Assembly (NCBI RefSeq): GCF_025353885.1
Contig: NZ_JANXNX010000005.1
Span: 1-64,000, forward strand
Reading direction: 5' to 3'
DNA from: Sphingomonas sp.
Lineage (GTDB): Bacteria > Pseudomonadota > Alphaproteobacteria > Sphingomonadales > Sphingomonadaceae
Length of the DNA stretch: 64,000 nucleotides
Shown here: in pieces, positions 54,162 through 64,000 of the stretch
Numbering within the stretch: position 1 is the first letter of the stretch
Layout: every line of letters starts with the position of its first letter
Notes under the pieces: generated by a model
What the model saw: the letters and a program-made list of their open reading frames with translations, nothing else
Told to the model about the DNA's origin: nothing
Database searches by the model: none
Program-made: the position numbers and the translations under genes

Positions 54162-54900
54162 TTTTCGCATAGCTCTTCATCCCCATCGGGATGAGTGCGA
54201 GATAGATGATGCAGATCAGTGACAGGGTCGGCCATGGTGCCGACAGCAGCGCACCGAAAAGGATTGCGATGCCGGCCAGCGCTTCGAGCCTGATCCGTCG
54301 ACGCAGCCGCAGCGAGCCCCAACTGAAGGTCGCTACGTTTGAGATCATCAAGAACGCCACGAATGCAAGCCACGGCCCGGCGACATAGGGTTCGCGAAAC
54401 CAATGCGATTCGGTAACCAACCAAAGATACATAGGAAGCAACGCTAACCCGGCCGCCGCCGGTGCGGGTATCCCGGTCAGGAACCCGGCCGATTTATGTG
54501 GTTGGTCGGCACTGTCGATCGCCGCATTAAACCGGGCGAGTCGGAGCGCTGCGCAAACGGTGTAGGCGAGCGCGAATATCCAACCATAGCGTGGCACTGC
54601 ATTCAGCGACCACAGGAACGTCACCAGTGCTGGCGCCACGCCAAACGCGATCACATCGGACAGCGAATCGAGTTCGGCGCCGAAGCGGCTCTCGCCCTTC
54701 AGCAGCCTCGCGATGCGACCATCGAGGCCATCGAGCACACCCGCAATAATGATCGCCGCGAGCGCCCGTTCCCATTCGCCAGCGATCGCGAAACGTACCG
54801 CTGTCAATCCTGAACACAGCGCCAGCGCGGTGACGGCATTCGGGGCCACCGCCCGAAGCGGAATCCCACGTCGCGCTCCGACGGGCAAGGTCGATTTCAT
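54130..54900 (-). CDS. pssA: Phosphatidylserine synthase
   Basis: CDP-alcohol phosphatidyltransferase, 256 aa, several membrane helices. The full motif D60-G-x2-A64-R65-x8-G74-x3-D78-x3-D82 is present. It condenses CDP-DAG with serine. It lies 10 bp after psd on the same strand. Confidence 0.94.
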   Translation of the reverse strand: MKSTLPVGARRGIPLRAVAPNAVTALALCSGLTAVRFAIAGEWERALAAIIIAGVLDGLDGRIARLLKGESRFGAELDSLSDVIAFGVAPALVTFLWSLNAVPRYGWIFALAYTVCAALRLARFNAAIDSADQPHKSAGFLTGIPAPAAAGLALLPMYLWLVTESHWFREPYVAGPWLAFVAFLMISNVATFSWGSLRLRRRIRLEALAGIAILFGALLSAPWPTLSLICIIYLALIPMGMKSYAKIRRQRAVAAL

Positions 54901-54910
54901 CGTCTCGACG

Positions 54911-55669
54911 TCACTGGCTGATGCCGCTGGCCGGACTGGCGTTGCCGATCACGGCAAGCACGGTCTCACCTGCGACGCTTCGCTGCCCAAGGACTACGCG
55001 AGGCGCGGTACCGGCGGGCAGGAACACATCAACGCGGCTGCCGAAACGGATAAGTCCGATCCGCTGGCCCGCCGCAACCATGTCCCCGGGCTTGACGAAC
55101 GGCATGATTCGCCGTGCGACCAGCCCGGCAATCTGGGTAAAGCCGATACGCACGCCGTCGCTCCGTTCGACCAGCAGATGCTGGCGCTCATTTTCCTCGC
55201 TCGCCTTGTCCAAGTCGGCGTTCAGGAATTTGCCCGCGATATAAACCACGCGGGTGACCGTGCCCGAAATCGGCGTGCGATTGATGTGAACGTCGAATAC
55301 ACTCATGAAAATAGACACGCGCGTAACGGGTAAATCGCCGAGGCCACCCTCTCCACTCAATTCCCGAGGAACAGGAACCGTTTCGATCAGCGTGATCAGG
55401 CCATCGGCCGGGGCGATGATGAGGTCGCTGCCCTGCGGAATGCTTCTGACAGGGTCGCGGAAGAACGCGGCCACCCACACGGTCAGGATGATCAGTGGCC
55501 AAGTCAGCCAGTGAACCCAGATAAAAGCAATGAAGGTAATGCCCGCCGCGATGGCGGCAAACTTGCGACCCTCGGGATGAACGGGGGGAAATCGCCATTT
55601 GACGCCGTTAATTTGCGGGGTTTGGCCCGAAGGTGTCGAACCGGTCGAGCCGGGAATTTGTGATGCCAT
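54911..55669 (-). CDS. psd: Phosphatidylserine decarboxylase
   Basis: Short-type proenzyme, 252 aa. The self-cleavage and pyruvoyl site is at the GS of [13 protein letters not shown]; the membrane segment near residues 38-66 and the conserved [14 protein letters not shown] motif are present. It converts phosphatidylserine to phosphatidylethanolamine. psd then pssA is the usual order. Confidence 0.94.
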   Translation of the reverse strand: MASQIPGSTGSTPSGQTPQINGVKWRFPPVHPEGRKFAAIAAGITFIAFIWVHWLTWPLIILTVWVAAFFRDPVRSIPQGSDLIIAPADGLITLIETVPVPRELSGEGGLGDLPVTRVSIFMSVFDVHINRTPISGTVTRVVYIAGKFLNADLDKASEENERQHLLVERSDGVRIGFTQIAGLVARRIMPFVKPGDMVAAGQRIGLIRFGSRVDVFLPAGTAPRVVLGQRSVAGETVLAVIGNASPASGISQ

Positions 55670-55778
55670 GTCCGCTTTTGTAGAGAGGCCGACCGGTCAA
55701 GACAATGCACGTGGTTGATTGCCCGGGCACTGGCCTCTAACGACGGCGCAAATTCCATCCCCACGGAGCGCGCGTCTT

Positions 55779-56999
55779 ATGGACAAGATCAAGGTAAAAA
55801 ACCCCATCGTCGAAATCGACGGCGACGAGATGACGCGCATCATCTGGCAGTGGATACGCGAACGCCTGATCCTGCCATACCTCGACATCGACCTGAAATA
55901 TTACGATCTTGCTGTCGAAAACCGCGATGCTACCGACGATCGCGTGACCGTGGAGTGCGCCAACGCAACGAAGCAATATGGCGTCGCGGTCAAGTGCGCG
56001 ACGATCACACCCGACGAGGCGCGCGTTGCCGAATTCAACCTGAAAAAGATGTGGAAGTCGCCGAATGGCACAATTCGCAACATCCTCGGTGGCTGCGTAT
56101 TTCGCGAACCGATCGTCATCAAGAATGTGCCCCGGCTGATTCCGGGCTGGACCGATCCCATCGTCATCGGTCGCCACGCGTTCGGTGACCAGTATCGCGC
56201 GACCGATTTCCTGGTTCCCGGCCCCGGCAAGCTGCGGCTCGTGTTCGAGGGCGACGATGGCACGGTGATCGACGAGGAAGTGTTTCAGTATCCGTCAGCG
56301 GGCGTTGCTCTTGCGATGTATAACCTCGACGATTCGATCCGGGATTTTGCGCGCGCCAGCATGAACTACGCGCTCGGACGCGGCTGGCCGCTGTATCTGT
56401 CGACCAAAAACACGATCTTGAAGGCCTATGATGGCCGCTTCAAGGACCTATTTCAGGAAGTTTTTGACGCGGAATTTAAAACGCAATTTGCCGATGCCAA
56501 GATCGTATACGAGCATCGCCTGATTGACGACATGGTCGCATCAGCACTGAAATGGTCGGGTAAGTTTGTCTGGGCCTGCAAGAATTATGACGGCGACGTG
56601 CAATCAGACCAGGTCGCACAGGGCTTCGGTTCGCTAGGGCTAATGACCTCGGTCCTGCTGACCCCCGACGGCAAGACAGTTGAGGCCGAAGCTGCGCACG
56701 GCACCGTCACGCGCCATTATCGCATGTACCAAGAGGGCAAGGCGACCTCGACCAACCCAATCGCGTCGATCTTCGCATGGACAGGTGGCCTTAAATATCG
56801 CGGAAAGTTCGACGATACGCCCGATGTAATCAAGTTCGCCGAAACGCTCGAGCGCGCCTGCATCTATACCGTTGAACAAGGTGGAATGACCAAGGATCTG
56901 GCGATCCTAATCGGACCAGACCAGCCCTGGATGACGACCGAGCAATTCTTCGAGGCCATTCGCCAGAACCTCGAAAATGCCATGAATAACTGGAAGTAA
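55779..56999 (+). CDS. icd: NADP-dependent isocitrate dehydrogenase
   Basis: Homodimeric eukaryote-like NADP-IDH, 406 aa: [15 protein letters not shown] and the substrate-binding SPNGTIRN loop, then [15 protein letters not shown] and [15 protein letters not shown]-cycle step. ATG 55779 has GGAG 12 bp upstream. It is distinct from the E. coli-type Icd. Confidence 0.96.
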   Translation: MDKIKVKNPIVEIDGDEMTRIIWQWIRERLILPYLDIDLKYYDLAVENRDATDDRVTVECANATKQYGVAVKCATITPDEARVAEFNLKKMWKSPNGTIRNILGGCVFREPIVIKNVPRLIPGWTDPIVIGRHAFGDQYRATDFLVPGPGKLRLVFEGDDGTVIDEEVFQYPSAGVALAMYNLDDSIRDFARASMNYALGRGWPLYLSTKNTILKAYDGRFKDLFQEVFDAEFKTQFADAKIVYEHRLIDDMVASALKWSGKFVWACKNYDGDVQSDQVAQGFGSLGLMTSVLLTPDGKTVEAEAAHGTVTRHYRMYQEGKATSTNPIASIFAWTGGLKYRGKFDDTPDVIKFAETLERACIYTVEQGGMTKDLAILIGPDQPWMTTEQFFEAIRQNLENAMNNWK

Positions 57000-57036
57000 G
57001 GTACAGGCGGGGAGCGGCAAGCGTCGTTTCCCCGCT

Positions 57037-57053
57037 GCGATGTATTGCATCGC
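57037..57053 (+). terminator. Possible icd terminator hairpin
   Basis: GCGATG/CATCGC with a 5-nt loop is followed by GATATATTT. A second hairpin with GCGGGGA/TCCCCGC arms (57007-57013, 57029-57035) lies just upstream. It sits in the icd-antiporter gap. Confidence 0.4.
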
Positions 57054-57108
57054 GATATATTTCTCTACCTGCCCTGCCGTGATCGCAAAAGTCGCGCTAG
57101 GTTAGGGC

Positions 57109-58869
57109 ATGAGCACCGGAACCCTTTCCGCCGCCGCGAGCGACGCCCTCGTAATCCTGGGCGCGGCGGGAATTGTCATTCCGGCCTTCGCCAGGTTCCG
57201 AATAACGCCGATCATAGGGTTCATTCTGGTTGGGATACTGGTTGGCCCCTTTGGCCTCGGTGCTCTAGACGGTCGTTTTCCCTGGCTGTTCTATTTCTCG
57301 ATTACCGATCCGCATGCGGTAGAGCCCTTTGCCGAACTCGGTATCATATTGTTGCTATTTTCCATTGGGTTGGAACTGTCCTTTCGCAGGCTGTGGCTAA
57401 TGCGAAGGCGTGTCATCGGCTTTGGTGCCACCCAGTTGATCGGGTCGGCCACCCTGATTGCCTGCATATTGTTGATAACGCGAGAGCCAGGTGATGCGGC
57501 ATTGGGTCTCGGTGTTGCGCTCGCGCTGTCATCGACGGCGCTGGTCCTGCCGATGGCGGGCACCACCAGCGCGGTCGGCAAGCTGGCCTTTGCAATGCTG
57601 TTGTTCCAGGATCTCGCGCTGGTTCCGATCGTCTTCACGCTCGGCGCACTGGGAGGGTCGGCGGCGGGCTTCGATGGTGTAATGCGGCTGTTGATCGGTG
57701 GTGGCGCGACCGTTGGCGCAATGCTGATCGCTGGACCCTTTGTCCTGTCCCGCCTGTTTGCGCAGGCGGCCCGCACCAAGACCCCCGAATTATTCCTGTC
57801 GGCTAGTCTGCTGGTCGTCATTTTGGCCAGCGTCGCGACCGTATCGGTCGGACTTTCCCCCATCGTCGGCGCATTGGTTGCGGGATTGTTGATCGCCGAA
57901 ACCGATTATGCGCATGAAGTCGAATCGGTCGTAGCGCCGTTCCGTGGGCTGGCGCTCGGTATTTTTCTGATCACGGTCGGGATGAGTCTGAACCTGCCGA
58001 TGGTACTGGCCCGGTGGCCCGCGCTGCTGGCGGCGATTACGGGCGTGGTGGTTATCAAGGCAGTTGTGACAACGCTGGCCCTGCGGGTCGGTGGAGTCCG
58101 GGGCGGGGTCGCGGTCGAAACCGGCGTCCTGATGGCCAGCCCCTCTGAGACCACGCTGATCGTGCTCGGTGCAGCGGCCACGGCGGGGTTGATCGCCCCC
58201 GATGCCGCCGCTTTCTGGCAGGTTGTGACAGCAATCGGACTGACGATCACGCCACTGCTGGCATGGGGCGGGCATGAATTCGCACGGCGCACCGAATGGC
58301 GTGACGTGCCCGCCGCGAGCGCAGAGCCAGTGGCAGCGTCGGGAACGATCATCATCGGCTATGGCCGCGTGGGTGAAATGGTCGCCGCGATGCTCGACAG
58401 GCACAATTTGCCATGGCTCGCCGTGGAGGCCGATGTCGACATTATTACGACCGCACGGCGTGCTGGCAAGCAGGTCCGCTTTGGCGACGCCGGTCGCGAA
58501 GGCGTGCTGGAGGCGCTCGGCATAGAAAGCGCGTCAGCGCTGGTGATGACGATGGATGATCCCGTTCAGGCGGTGCGGCTCGTACGTCGGCTTAGCAAGG
58601 CGCATCCCGACCTCACCATCGTCGCCCGCGCGCGCGATCCCGAACATGCGGGCGAGCTTTATCGGGCCGGGTGCACCGATGCCGTCCCGGAAACGCTTGA
58701 GAGCTCGCTGCAATTGTCCGAAGCGGTGCTGGTCGACCTGGGTGTTGCTATGGGTCCGGTGATCGCGTCAATCCACGAAAAGCGCGATGAACTACGCGCC
58801 CAGATCAAGGATTCGGGTCATCTCGATGTGCTGCCACGGCTGGGTAGCCTGCGCGCCCGATCATGCTGA
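57109..58869 (+). CDS. Kef-type cation:proton antiporter with TrkA-N domain
   Basis: Protein of 586 aa: about 12 membrane helices of a CPA2 Na+/H+ exchanger (residues about 10-390), then a cytoplasmic TrkA-N domain beginning [18 protein letters not shown] with Rossmann GxGxxG. The family includes KefB/RosB, which expel K+ or H+ in response to stress. It overlaps alaS convergently by 9 bp. Confidence 0.93.
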   Translation: MSTGTLSAAASDALVILGAAGIVIPAFARFRITPIIGFILVGILVGPFGLGALDGRFPWLFYFSITDPHAVEPFAELGIILLLFSIGLELSFRRLWLMRRRVIGFGATQLIGSATLIACILLITREPGDAALGLGVALALSSTALVLPMAGTTSAVGKLAFAMLLFQDLALVPIVFTLGALGGSAAGFDGVMRLLIGGGATVGAMLIAGPFVLSRLFAQAARTKTPELFLSASLLVVILASVATVSVGLSPIVGALVAGLLIAETDYAHEVESVVAPFRGLALGIFLITVGMSLNLPMVLARWPALLAAITGVVVIKAVVTTLALRVGGVRGGVAVETGVLMASPSETTLIVLGAAATAGLIAPDAAAFWQVVTAIGLTITPLLAWGGHEFARRTEWRDVPAASAEPVAASGTIIIGYGRVGEMVAAMLDRHNLPWLAVEADVDIITTARRAGKQVRFGDAGREGVLEALGIESASALVMTMDDPVQAVRLVRRLSKAHPDLTIVARARDPEHAGELYRAGCTDAVPETLESSLQLSEAVLVDLGVAMGPVIASIHEKRDELRAQIKDSGHLDVLPRLGSLRARSC

Positions 58870-61527
58870 AACGGTCATTGTCTCGGCGAGCGCACGAGCG
58901 GCCTGAATGGCGAGCGCGGCCGCTTCCTGCCCCCCTGGCCCGCCGCCCTGGGCCATGTCCGGGCGCCCGCCGCCACCCTTGCCGCCGCCTGCAAGGACTC
59001 CCGTTTGGACGATCTGAACAGCGCTGAGCCGGTCGCTCACGTCAGGGGTGACAGACGCGACATAGGTGTTTGCGGCTGGATTGCTGGCCACCAGAAATAC
59101 GAAGCCCGATGTGATCAGCGCGCGTTTTTCGTCTGCAAGCGATTTCAACTGCTTGCCGTCCAGCCCCTCGAAAACCTGGGTCAGGACTTCCAGGTCGCCG
59201 ATCTTGTCCGGTGCGGTCGCGGTGCTGACGGTACCGCCACCTCCCAGCGCCAAGGCCTTTCGGGCTTCGGCAAGTTCTTTTTCCAACTTGCGGTGGGCGT
59301 CGATCAGAGCTGCGACACGGGCGGGGACATCGTCGGGAGCCGCTTTGAGCGCGGACGCGACTTCCTTCAGGCGATCCTCACGCGCGGTCAGCCATAGCCG
59401 CGCGGCCTCTCCGGTAAATGCCTCGATCCGGCGGATACCCGATGAGACCGCGCTTTCCGAAACAATCTTGAATAGCGCAATATCGCCGGTCGCATCGACA
59501 TGCGTTCCGCCGCAAAGCTCGACCGAGTAATGACCGTCCTCGCGCGTCCCCATTGACAGGACGCGGACCTCCTCACCATATTTTTCGCCGAACAGCGCCA
59601 GCGCGCCGGCAGCAACGGCATCGTCGGGGGTCATCAGGCGCGTCGTGACCGCTCCGTTATCCCGGATGCGCGCGTTCACTTCGCGTTCGATGACGGCAAT
59701 GTCGTCGCTCGACAGCGCGGTCGAATGCGAGAAGTCGAAGCGCAGGCGATCGGCGGCAACCAGGCTGCCCTTTTGCGAGACATGGCCCCCGAGCCTGTGG
59801 CGGAGCGCGGCGTGGAGTAGATGGGTCGCGCTGTGGTTGGCGCGCAACTGGTCGCGGCGCTGGACGTCGATGCGCATATGGATGGTATCGCCAACCTTGA
59901 TCGTGCCGCTGTCGATCATCGTGTGGTGGGTATGGAGGCGACCGAGTTGCTTGCCGGTGTCGGTGACCCGCGCGGACATGCCTTCATCGCTGGTGATCGT
60001 CCCCGCGTCGCCCGCCTGCCCGCCGCTTTCACCGTAGAAGGGTGTCTGGTTGGTCAGGATGATAACGCTGTCCCCGGGGTTTGCCGTTTCAATCTTCGCG
60101 CCGTCCCTGATAATGGCAACAACCTGGCCGTCGCCGGTCTCGCTGGAATATCCGGTGAATTCCGTCCCGCCGAGCGTGTCGGCAATGTCGAACCAGATGT
60201 CGGCAGAGGCGGCGTCGCCCGACCCTTTCCAGGCGGCGCGCGCGGCGGCTTTCTGGCGGCCCATGGCTTCGTCGAACCCGGCCTTGTCGACGCCGATACT
60301 GCGACCGCGCAAGGCGTCCTCGGTCAGGTCATAGGGGAAACCATAGGTGTCATAGAGCTTGAAGGCGGTTTCGCCGGGGAGCGTGTCACCCTGCCCCAGC
60401 GTTGCGGTGGCATCGTCGAGCAGCTTCAACCCGTTATTGAGCGTCTGGCGAAAACGGGTCTCCTCTTGGAGCAGCGTCGCTTGAATGAGCGGCTGCGCGC
60501 GGACCAGTTCAGGATAGGCGCTGCCCATTTCGGCGACGAGCGATGGGACCAGCCGGGACATCAGCGGCTCTGCCGCGCCAAGCAACTGAGCATGGCGCAT
60601 GGCGCGGCGCATGATGCGGCGCAGGACGTAGCCGCGGCCTTCACTGGCGGGCAGGACGCCATCGCCGATCAGGAAGCTGGAGGCGCGGAGGTGGTCGGCG
60701 ATGATGCGGTGCGACGACTGGGTGTCGCCGGTGATAGCGGTCCGGGTGAGATTACCCGATTCGGCGATCAACGCGCGGAACGTGTCGGTGTCATAATTAT
60801 CGTGGACGCCCTGCATGACGGCGGCGATCCGTTCGAGGCCCATGCCGGTGTCGATCGAGGGTTTCGGCAAGTCGAGGCGCGGACCGCCGGCAACCTGTTC
60901 GTACTGCATGAACACCAGGTTCCAGATTTCCACGAAGCGATCGCCGTCTTCATCGGGGCTGCCGGGCGGACCACCGGCAATATGGTCGCCATGGTCGTAG
61001 AAGATTTCGGAGCACGGCCCACAGGGACCGCTGTCGCCCATCGCCCAGAAATTATCCGAAGTTGCGATGCGGATAATGCGGTGATCGGGCAGGCCCGCGA
61101 TCTTTTTCCAAAGGTCGAAAGCCTCATCGTCGGTGTGATAGACGGTAACGGTAAGGCGGTCGGGGGCAAGGCCCCAGTCCTTGGTCAGCAACCCCCAGGC
61201 GAGGGCGATCGCGCGTTCCTTGAAATAGTCGCCGAACGAAAAATTGCCGAGCATTTCAAAAAAGGTGTGATGTCGGGCGGTATAACCGACATTGTCGAGA
61301 TCATTGTGCTTGCCGCCCGCCCGAACGCATTTCTGGCTGGACGTCGCGGTCGTGTAGTTCCGGTTTTCGAGGCCGGTGAAGACATTCTTGAAAGGGACCA
61401 TCCCGGCGTTGACGAACATCAACGTCGGATCGTTGTGCGGCACGAGCGGCGCTGAATTGACGCGCTCATGACCTTCCCCTGCGAAATAGTCGAGGAACGA
61501 GCGGCGAATGTCGTTGGTCGATGTCAT
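58861..61527 (-). CDS. alaS: Alanyl-tRNA synthetase
   Basis: 888 aa: class II catalytic core ([13 protein letters not shown]), editing domain with zinc motifs HSATH and CGGTH, and a C-terminal DHHA1-type domain with Gly-rich [20 protein letters not shown] 61527 ([15 protein letters not shown]) is the family start; the frame extends upstream to 61590 without conservation. Confidence 0.97.
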   Translation of the reverse strand: MTSTNDIRRSFLDYFAGEGHERVNSAPLVPHNDPTLMFVNAGMVPFKNVFTGLENRNYTTATSSQKCVRAGGKHNDLDNVGYTARHHTFFEMLGNFSFGDYFKERAIALAWGLLTKDWGLAPDRLTVTVYHTDDEAFDLWKKIAGLPDHRIIRIATSDNFWAMGDSGPCGPCSEIFYDHGDHIAGGPPGSPDEDGDRFVEIWNLVFMQYEQVAGGPRLDLPKPSIDTGMGLERIAAVMQGVHDNYDTDTFRALIAESGNLTRTAITGDTQSSHRIIADHLRASSFLIGDGVLPASEGRGYVLRRIMRRAMRHAQLLGAAEPLMSRLVPSLVAEMGSAYPELVRAQPLIQATLLQEETRFRQTLNNGLKLLDDATATLGQGDTLPGETAFKLYDTYGFPYDLTEDALRGRSIGVDKAGFDEAMGRQKAAARAAWKGSGDAASADIWFDIADTLGGTEFTGYSSETGDGQVVAIIRDGAKIETANPGDSVIILTNQTPFYGESGGQAGDAGTITSDEGMSARVTDTGKQLGRLHTHHTMIDSGTIKVGDTIHMRIDVQRRDQLRANHSATHLLHAALRHRLGGHVSQKGSLVAADRLRFDFSHSTALSSDDIAVIEREVNARIRDNGAVTTRLMTPDDAVAAGALALFGEKYGEEVRVLSMGTREDGHYSVELCGGTHVDATGDIALFKIVSESAVSSGIRRIEAFTGEAARLWLTAREDRLKEVASALKAAPDDVPARVAALIDAHRKLEKELAEARKALALGGGGTVSTATAPDKIGDLEVLTQVFEGLDGKQLKSLADEKRALITSGFVFLVASNPAANTYVASVTPDVSDRLSAVQIVQTGVLAGGGKGGGGRPDMAQGGGPGGQEAAALAIQAARALAETMTVSA

Positions 61528-61652
61528 GGACAGCGATGTAGGGAAGACCGCTGCACTTGGGAAGGCGGACGCACTGGGAAACACTGACACTAGAGTCGCA
61601 GGATTCGCTCTAGATCGGCAAGAAAGTTACGCGAACCCTGCTCATTGATCGC

Positions 61653-62753
61653 TCATTCGGCATCGTCGTCCTCGCTGGGGCCAACCATCAGTTCCTCCGC
61701 AACCTTGTCGGTGCGCTGGCGGATGGCCTTTTCGAGGCGGTCGGCGACTTCGGGATTGTCCTTCAGGTAAGTCTTCGAATTCTCGCGACCCTGCCCGATG
61801 CGGATCGAATCATAGCTGAACCAGGAACCCGACTTTTCCACGATTCCGGCTTTCACGCCAAGATCGAGGATTTCGCCGGTCTTTGAAATACCCTCGCCAT
61901 ACATGATGTCGAATTCGACCTGCTTGAACGGTGGCGCAACTTTGTTCTTGACGACTTTCACCCGGGTAGTGTTGCCGACGATATCGTCGCGCTCCTTGAT
62001 CTGGCCGGTGCGGCGGATGTCGAGCCGAACGCTGGCATAGAATTTCAGCGCATTGCCGCCGGTCGTCGTCTCGGGCGAGCCGTACATCACCCCGATCTTC
62101 ATGCGGATCTGATTGATGAAGATGACCGTGCACCGTGAACGGCTGATCGACCCGGTGATTTTGCGCAGCGCCTGGCTCATCAGGCGGGCTTGCAGGCCGA
62201 CATGACTGTCCCCCATCTCACCCTCGATTTCGGCCCGCGGCACAAGTGCGGCGACCGAATCGATTACCAGCACATCGACCGCGTTCGATCGGACTAAAGT
62301 GTCGCAAATCTCAAGCGCCTGTTCGCCGGTGTCCGGCTGCGAAACGATCAGCTCGTCGATATTGACGCCAAGCTTCTTGGCATAGGATGGGTCGAGCGCA
62401 TGTTCGGCGTCGATGAACGCCGCCGTGCCACCAATTTTTTGCGCCTCGGCAATGGCATGGAGGGCGAGGGTGGTCTTGCCCGACGACTCAGGCCCGAAAA
62501 TTTCGATAACCCGGCCGCGTGGCAGTCCACCGATGCCAAGGGCGATGTCGAGTCCGAGCGAACCCGTCGAGACCGCCTCGATCTCCATCTTTTCACGGCT
62601 GCCCAGCTTCATCGCCGAACCCTTGCCGAAAGCGCGGTCGATCTGCGCCAATGCCGCCTCGAGCGCGCGCGCACGGTCGCTTGATTCTGCTTTTTCCGCT
62701 TTGTCTGTCTTGGATGCCATATCGCTGCCGATGACTTTCAACTGAGCTGCCAT
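61653..62753 (-). CDS. recA: Recombinase RecA
   Basis: 366 aa: P-loop GPESSGKT (87-94), the [19 protein letters not shown] loop, and an acidic C-terminus (SEDDDAE). Catalyses strand exchange and stimulates LexA self-cleavage. ATG 62753 has AGGGA 9 bp upstream; a later ATG at 62720 is less supported. A LexA box lies 76 bp upstream. Confidence 0.98.
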   Translation of the reverse strand: MAAQLKVIGSDMASKTDKAEKAESSDRARALEAALAQIDRAFGKGSAMKLGSREKMEIEAVSTGSLGLDIALGIGGLPRGRVIEIFGPESSGKTTLALHAIAEAQKIGGTAAFIDAEHALDPSYAKKLGVNIDELIVSQPDTGEQALEICDTLVRSNAVDVLVIDSVAALVPRAEIEGEMGDSHVGLQARLMSQALRKITGSISRSRCTVIFINQIRMKIGVMYGSPETTTGGNALKFYASVRLDIRRTGQIKERDDIVGNTTRVKVVKNKVAPPFKQVEFDIMYGEGISKTGEILDLGVKAGIVEKSGSWFSYDSIRIGQGRENSKTYLKDNPEVADRLEKAIRQRTDKVAEELMVGPSEDDDAE

Positions 62754-62828
62754 GTCGTCGTTCCCTCGTAGCCGTTATGCGCATCCGGTCAACGCGCTGA
62801 TTGGCTTCGTATCCGGTTTGTTCCATAA

Positions 62829-62865
62829 GAACAAGAGTAGAACGAACTTATTTCACTGGTGCCAA
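62829..62865 (-). promoter_or_regulatory. recA SOS promoter with LexA box
   Basis: GAACAAGAGTAGAAC (62829-62843) is a perfect GAAC-N7-GAAC alphaproteobacterial LexA box. On the minus strand TTGGCA (62865-62860) and TTCTAC (62842-62837), spaced 17 bp, give a plausible promoter whose -10 lies in the box. This occupies most of the recA-cckA gap. Confidence 0.8.
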
Positions 62866-62869
62866 TCGA

Positions 62870-64000
62870 TCAGGAGGCAGACGCCGATCGTCCCGCCAGC
62901 GCGTCGCGCGCTGCCTCTGCCAGCTGCTTCACTGAAAATGGCTTGGGCAGGAATGCAACCCGGTCAATCTGGATCGATTTGCGCAACTGTTCCTCGGCAT
63001 ATCCCGACATGAACAGGATGGGCAGATCCGGAAAGCGTTCGCGGGCGTGGCGGACAAGGGTCGGGCCGTCCATTGTCGGCATCACGACGTCGGAAATCAG
63101 CAGGTCGATCGGCGTCCCCTGCCCCAGTATCTCGAGCGCCTCCTCGCCATGCGACGCCGTCAGCACGGTATAGCCATGCCGGGTCAGCGCGCGTTCGGCG
63201 ACGGTCCGCACCATGTCCTCGTCCTCGACCACCAGGACGGTGCCATGCCCCCACAGGTCGGCGGGCTTTTCGACCCTGACCGGTGCGTCGACCGGCGCCA
63301 ATTCCTCGGCCTTGTGAACGGGCAGGTAGATGACGAAGCTGGTGCCGACCCCCTCCTTTGAATCGGCGAAGATAAAGCCATTCGACTGTTTGACGATGCC
63401 ATAGACGGTCGACAGGCCCAGCCCAGTGCCCTTGCCGACCTCCTTGGTGGTAAAGAACGGCTCGAACACCTTGGACAGGATTTCAGGCGGGATGCCGGTG
63501 CCAGCGTCGCTCAGCCGCAGCGCCGTGTAGTCAGCGACCGGCATGATGTCGCTGCCCAGCTTGCGGACGTCGGCTGCGGATACGGCATAGGTCTGTAGCG
63601 TCACGGTGCCGCCGTTGGGCATGGCATCGCGCGCATTGACCGCCAGGTTGACGATGACCTGTTCGAGCTGCCCCGGGTCGGCGCGCACCGACCCCAGGGC
63701 CCGCCCATGATTGACCGAAAGCGTCACCGTTTCACCCAGCAGCCGCTGGAGCAGATGCGAAACCTCTGCGATGACGTCGGGCAGTTGCAGGATTTGCGGA
63801 CGCAGCGTCTGTTGCCGCGAAAAAGCAAGCAATTGCCGCGTCAGCCCCGCCGCACGGTTCGAATTGATGCGGATCTGGGTGATGTCGTCGTAGTCGCTGT
63901 CGCCCGGCGTGTGGCGCATCAGCATCAGGTCGCAATGGCCGATGATCGCGGTCAGGATATTATTGAAATCGTGCGCCACCCCGCCCGCCAGCTGGCCGAC
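62870..64000 (-). CDS. cckA: Hybrid histidine kinase CckA, C-terminal part (partial)
   Basis: The gene runs out of the window at 64000. The visible part has HisKA H-box [12 protein letters not shown], HATPase_c with [14 protein letters not shown] and [13 protein letters not shown], and a receiver domain with the acceptor Asp in LISDVVMP. This matches CckA, the bifunctional kinase that feeds ChpT and CtrA/CpdR in alphaproteobacterial cell-cycle control. Upstream PAS and membrane regions are not visible. Confidence 0.93.
   Translation of the reverse strand, partial: VGQLAGGVAHDFNNILTAIIGHCDLMLMRHTPGDSDYDDITQIRINSNRAAGLTRQLLAFSRQQTLRPQILQLPDVIAEVSHLLQRLLGETVTLSVNHGRALGSVRADPGQLEQVIVNLAVNARDAMPNGGTVTLQTYAVSAADVRKLGSDIMPVADYTALRLSDAGTGIPPEILSKVFEPFFTTKEVGKGTGLGLSTVYGIVKQSNGFIFADSKEGVGTSFVIYLPVHKAEELAPVDAPVRVEKPADLWGHGTVLVVEDEDMVRTVAERALTRHGYTVLTASHGEEALEILGQGTPIDLLISDVVMPTMDGPTLVRHARERFPDLPILFMSGYAEEQLRKSIQIDRVAFLPKPFSVKQLAEAARDALAGRSASAS

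Noticed and set aside
59821-61455. 544-aa plus-strand ORF opposite alaS
   Set aside because: It is the antisense frame of a fully conserved AlaRS gene in high-G+C DNA and has no recognisable domain.

Overview
The window is a chromosomal segment of an alphaproteobacterium, most probably a sphingomonad (Sphingomonas or a close relative). This rests on high G+C, dense gene packing with many 1-4 bp start/stop overlaps, the fused ispDF, the dusB-ntrBC-ntrYX-hfq-hflX order, two adjacent copies of the Hfq domain in one protein, a CckA-type kinase, GAAC-N7-GAAC LexA boxes and a 'HPELVSGS...TLKRVQ' palindromic repeat. Species was not determined.

Layout. 1-4040: end of a type II secretion operon (gspI-J-K-L-M-N). 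4096-4173: tRNA-His, then a leucine-dehydrogenase-like gene. 5334-10225: cytochrome c maturation operon ccmC-D-E-F-G-H and a ccmI-like TPR gene. 10222-18608: DUF3072 protein, alanine dehydrogenase, Kup potassium uptake, carbonic anhydrase, lipA, a COQ10/RatA-like START protein, CinA-type deamidase, ispDF and dusB. 18584-26714: nitrogen/redox two-component systems NtrBC and NtrYX, tandem Hfq and HflX. 26696-34527, minus strand: mazG, tatD, metG, holB, tmk, D,D-carboxypeptidase, rlpA and mltB. 34621-34710: tRNA-Ser(UGA). 34716-37058: a 2.3 kb mobile element bounded by 26-bp inverted repeats, carrying two small conserved genes and a chimeric gene whose C-terminal part is an IS1595-type transposase. 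37159-38380: SOUL heme-binding protein and a small acidic protein. 38507-39916: cardiolipin synthase. 39900-42562: outer-membrane efflux lipoprotein and periplasmic adaptor without an inner-membrane pump. 42634-53736, minus strand: rpmE, fabZ, ompH, bamA, rseP, dxr, cdsA, uppS, frr, pyrH, tsf, rpsB, an envelope-biogenesis and translation supercluster. 53943-54161: a small membrane protein behind a LexA-boxed promoter. 54130-64000: pssA, psd, icd, a Kef-type antiporter, alaS, recA with an SOS box, and the 3' part of cckA.

Most of the window is conserved housekeeping DNA. The unusual parts are: the SOS-boxed small membrane protein divergent from rpsB; the structured rpsB leader; the IR-bounded element with its chimeric transposase next to tRNA-Ser; the in-frame palindromic repeat inside ccmH; the 33-bp repeats that multiply the prepilin-cleavage-like motif in GspJ; the tandem Hfq; and the adaptor/outer-membrane pair lacking its pump. 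No CRISPR array, prophage or complete biosynthetic cluster was seen. No intergenic gap exceeds 300 bp; the longest gene-poor stretches (35219-35451, 36944-37158, 53737-53942) are described in their own entries.
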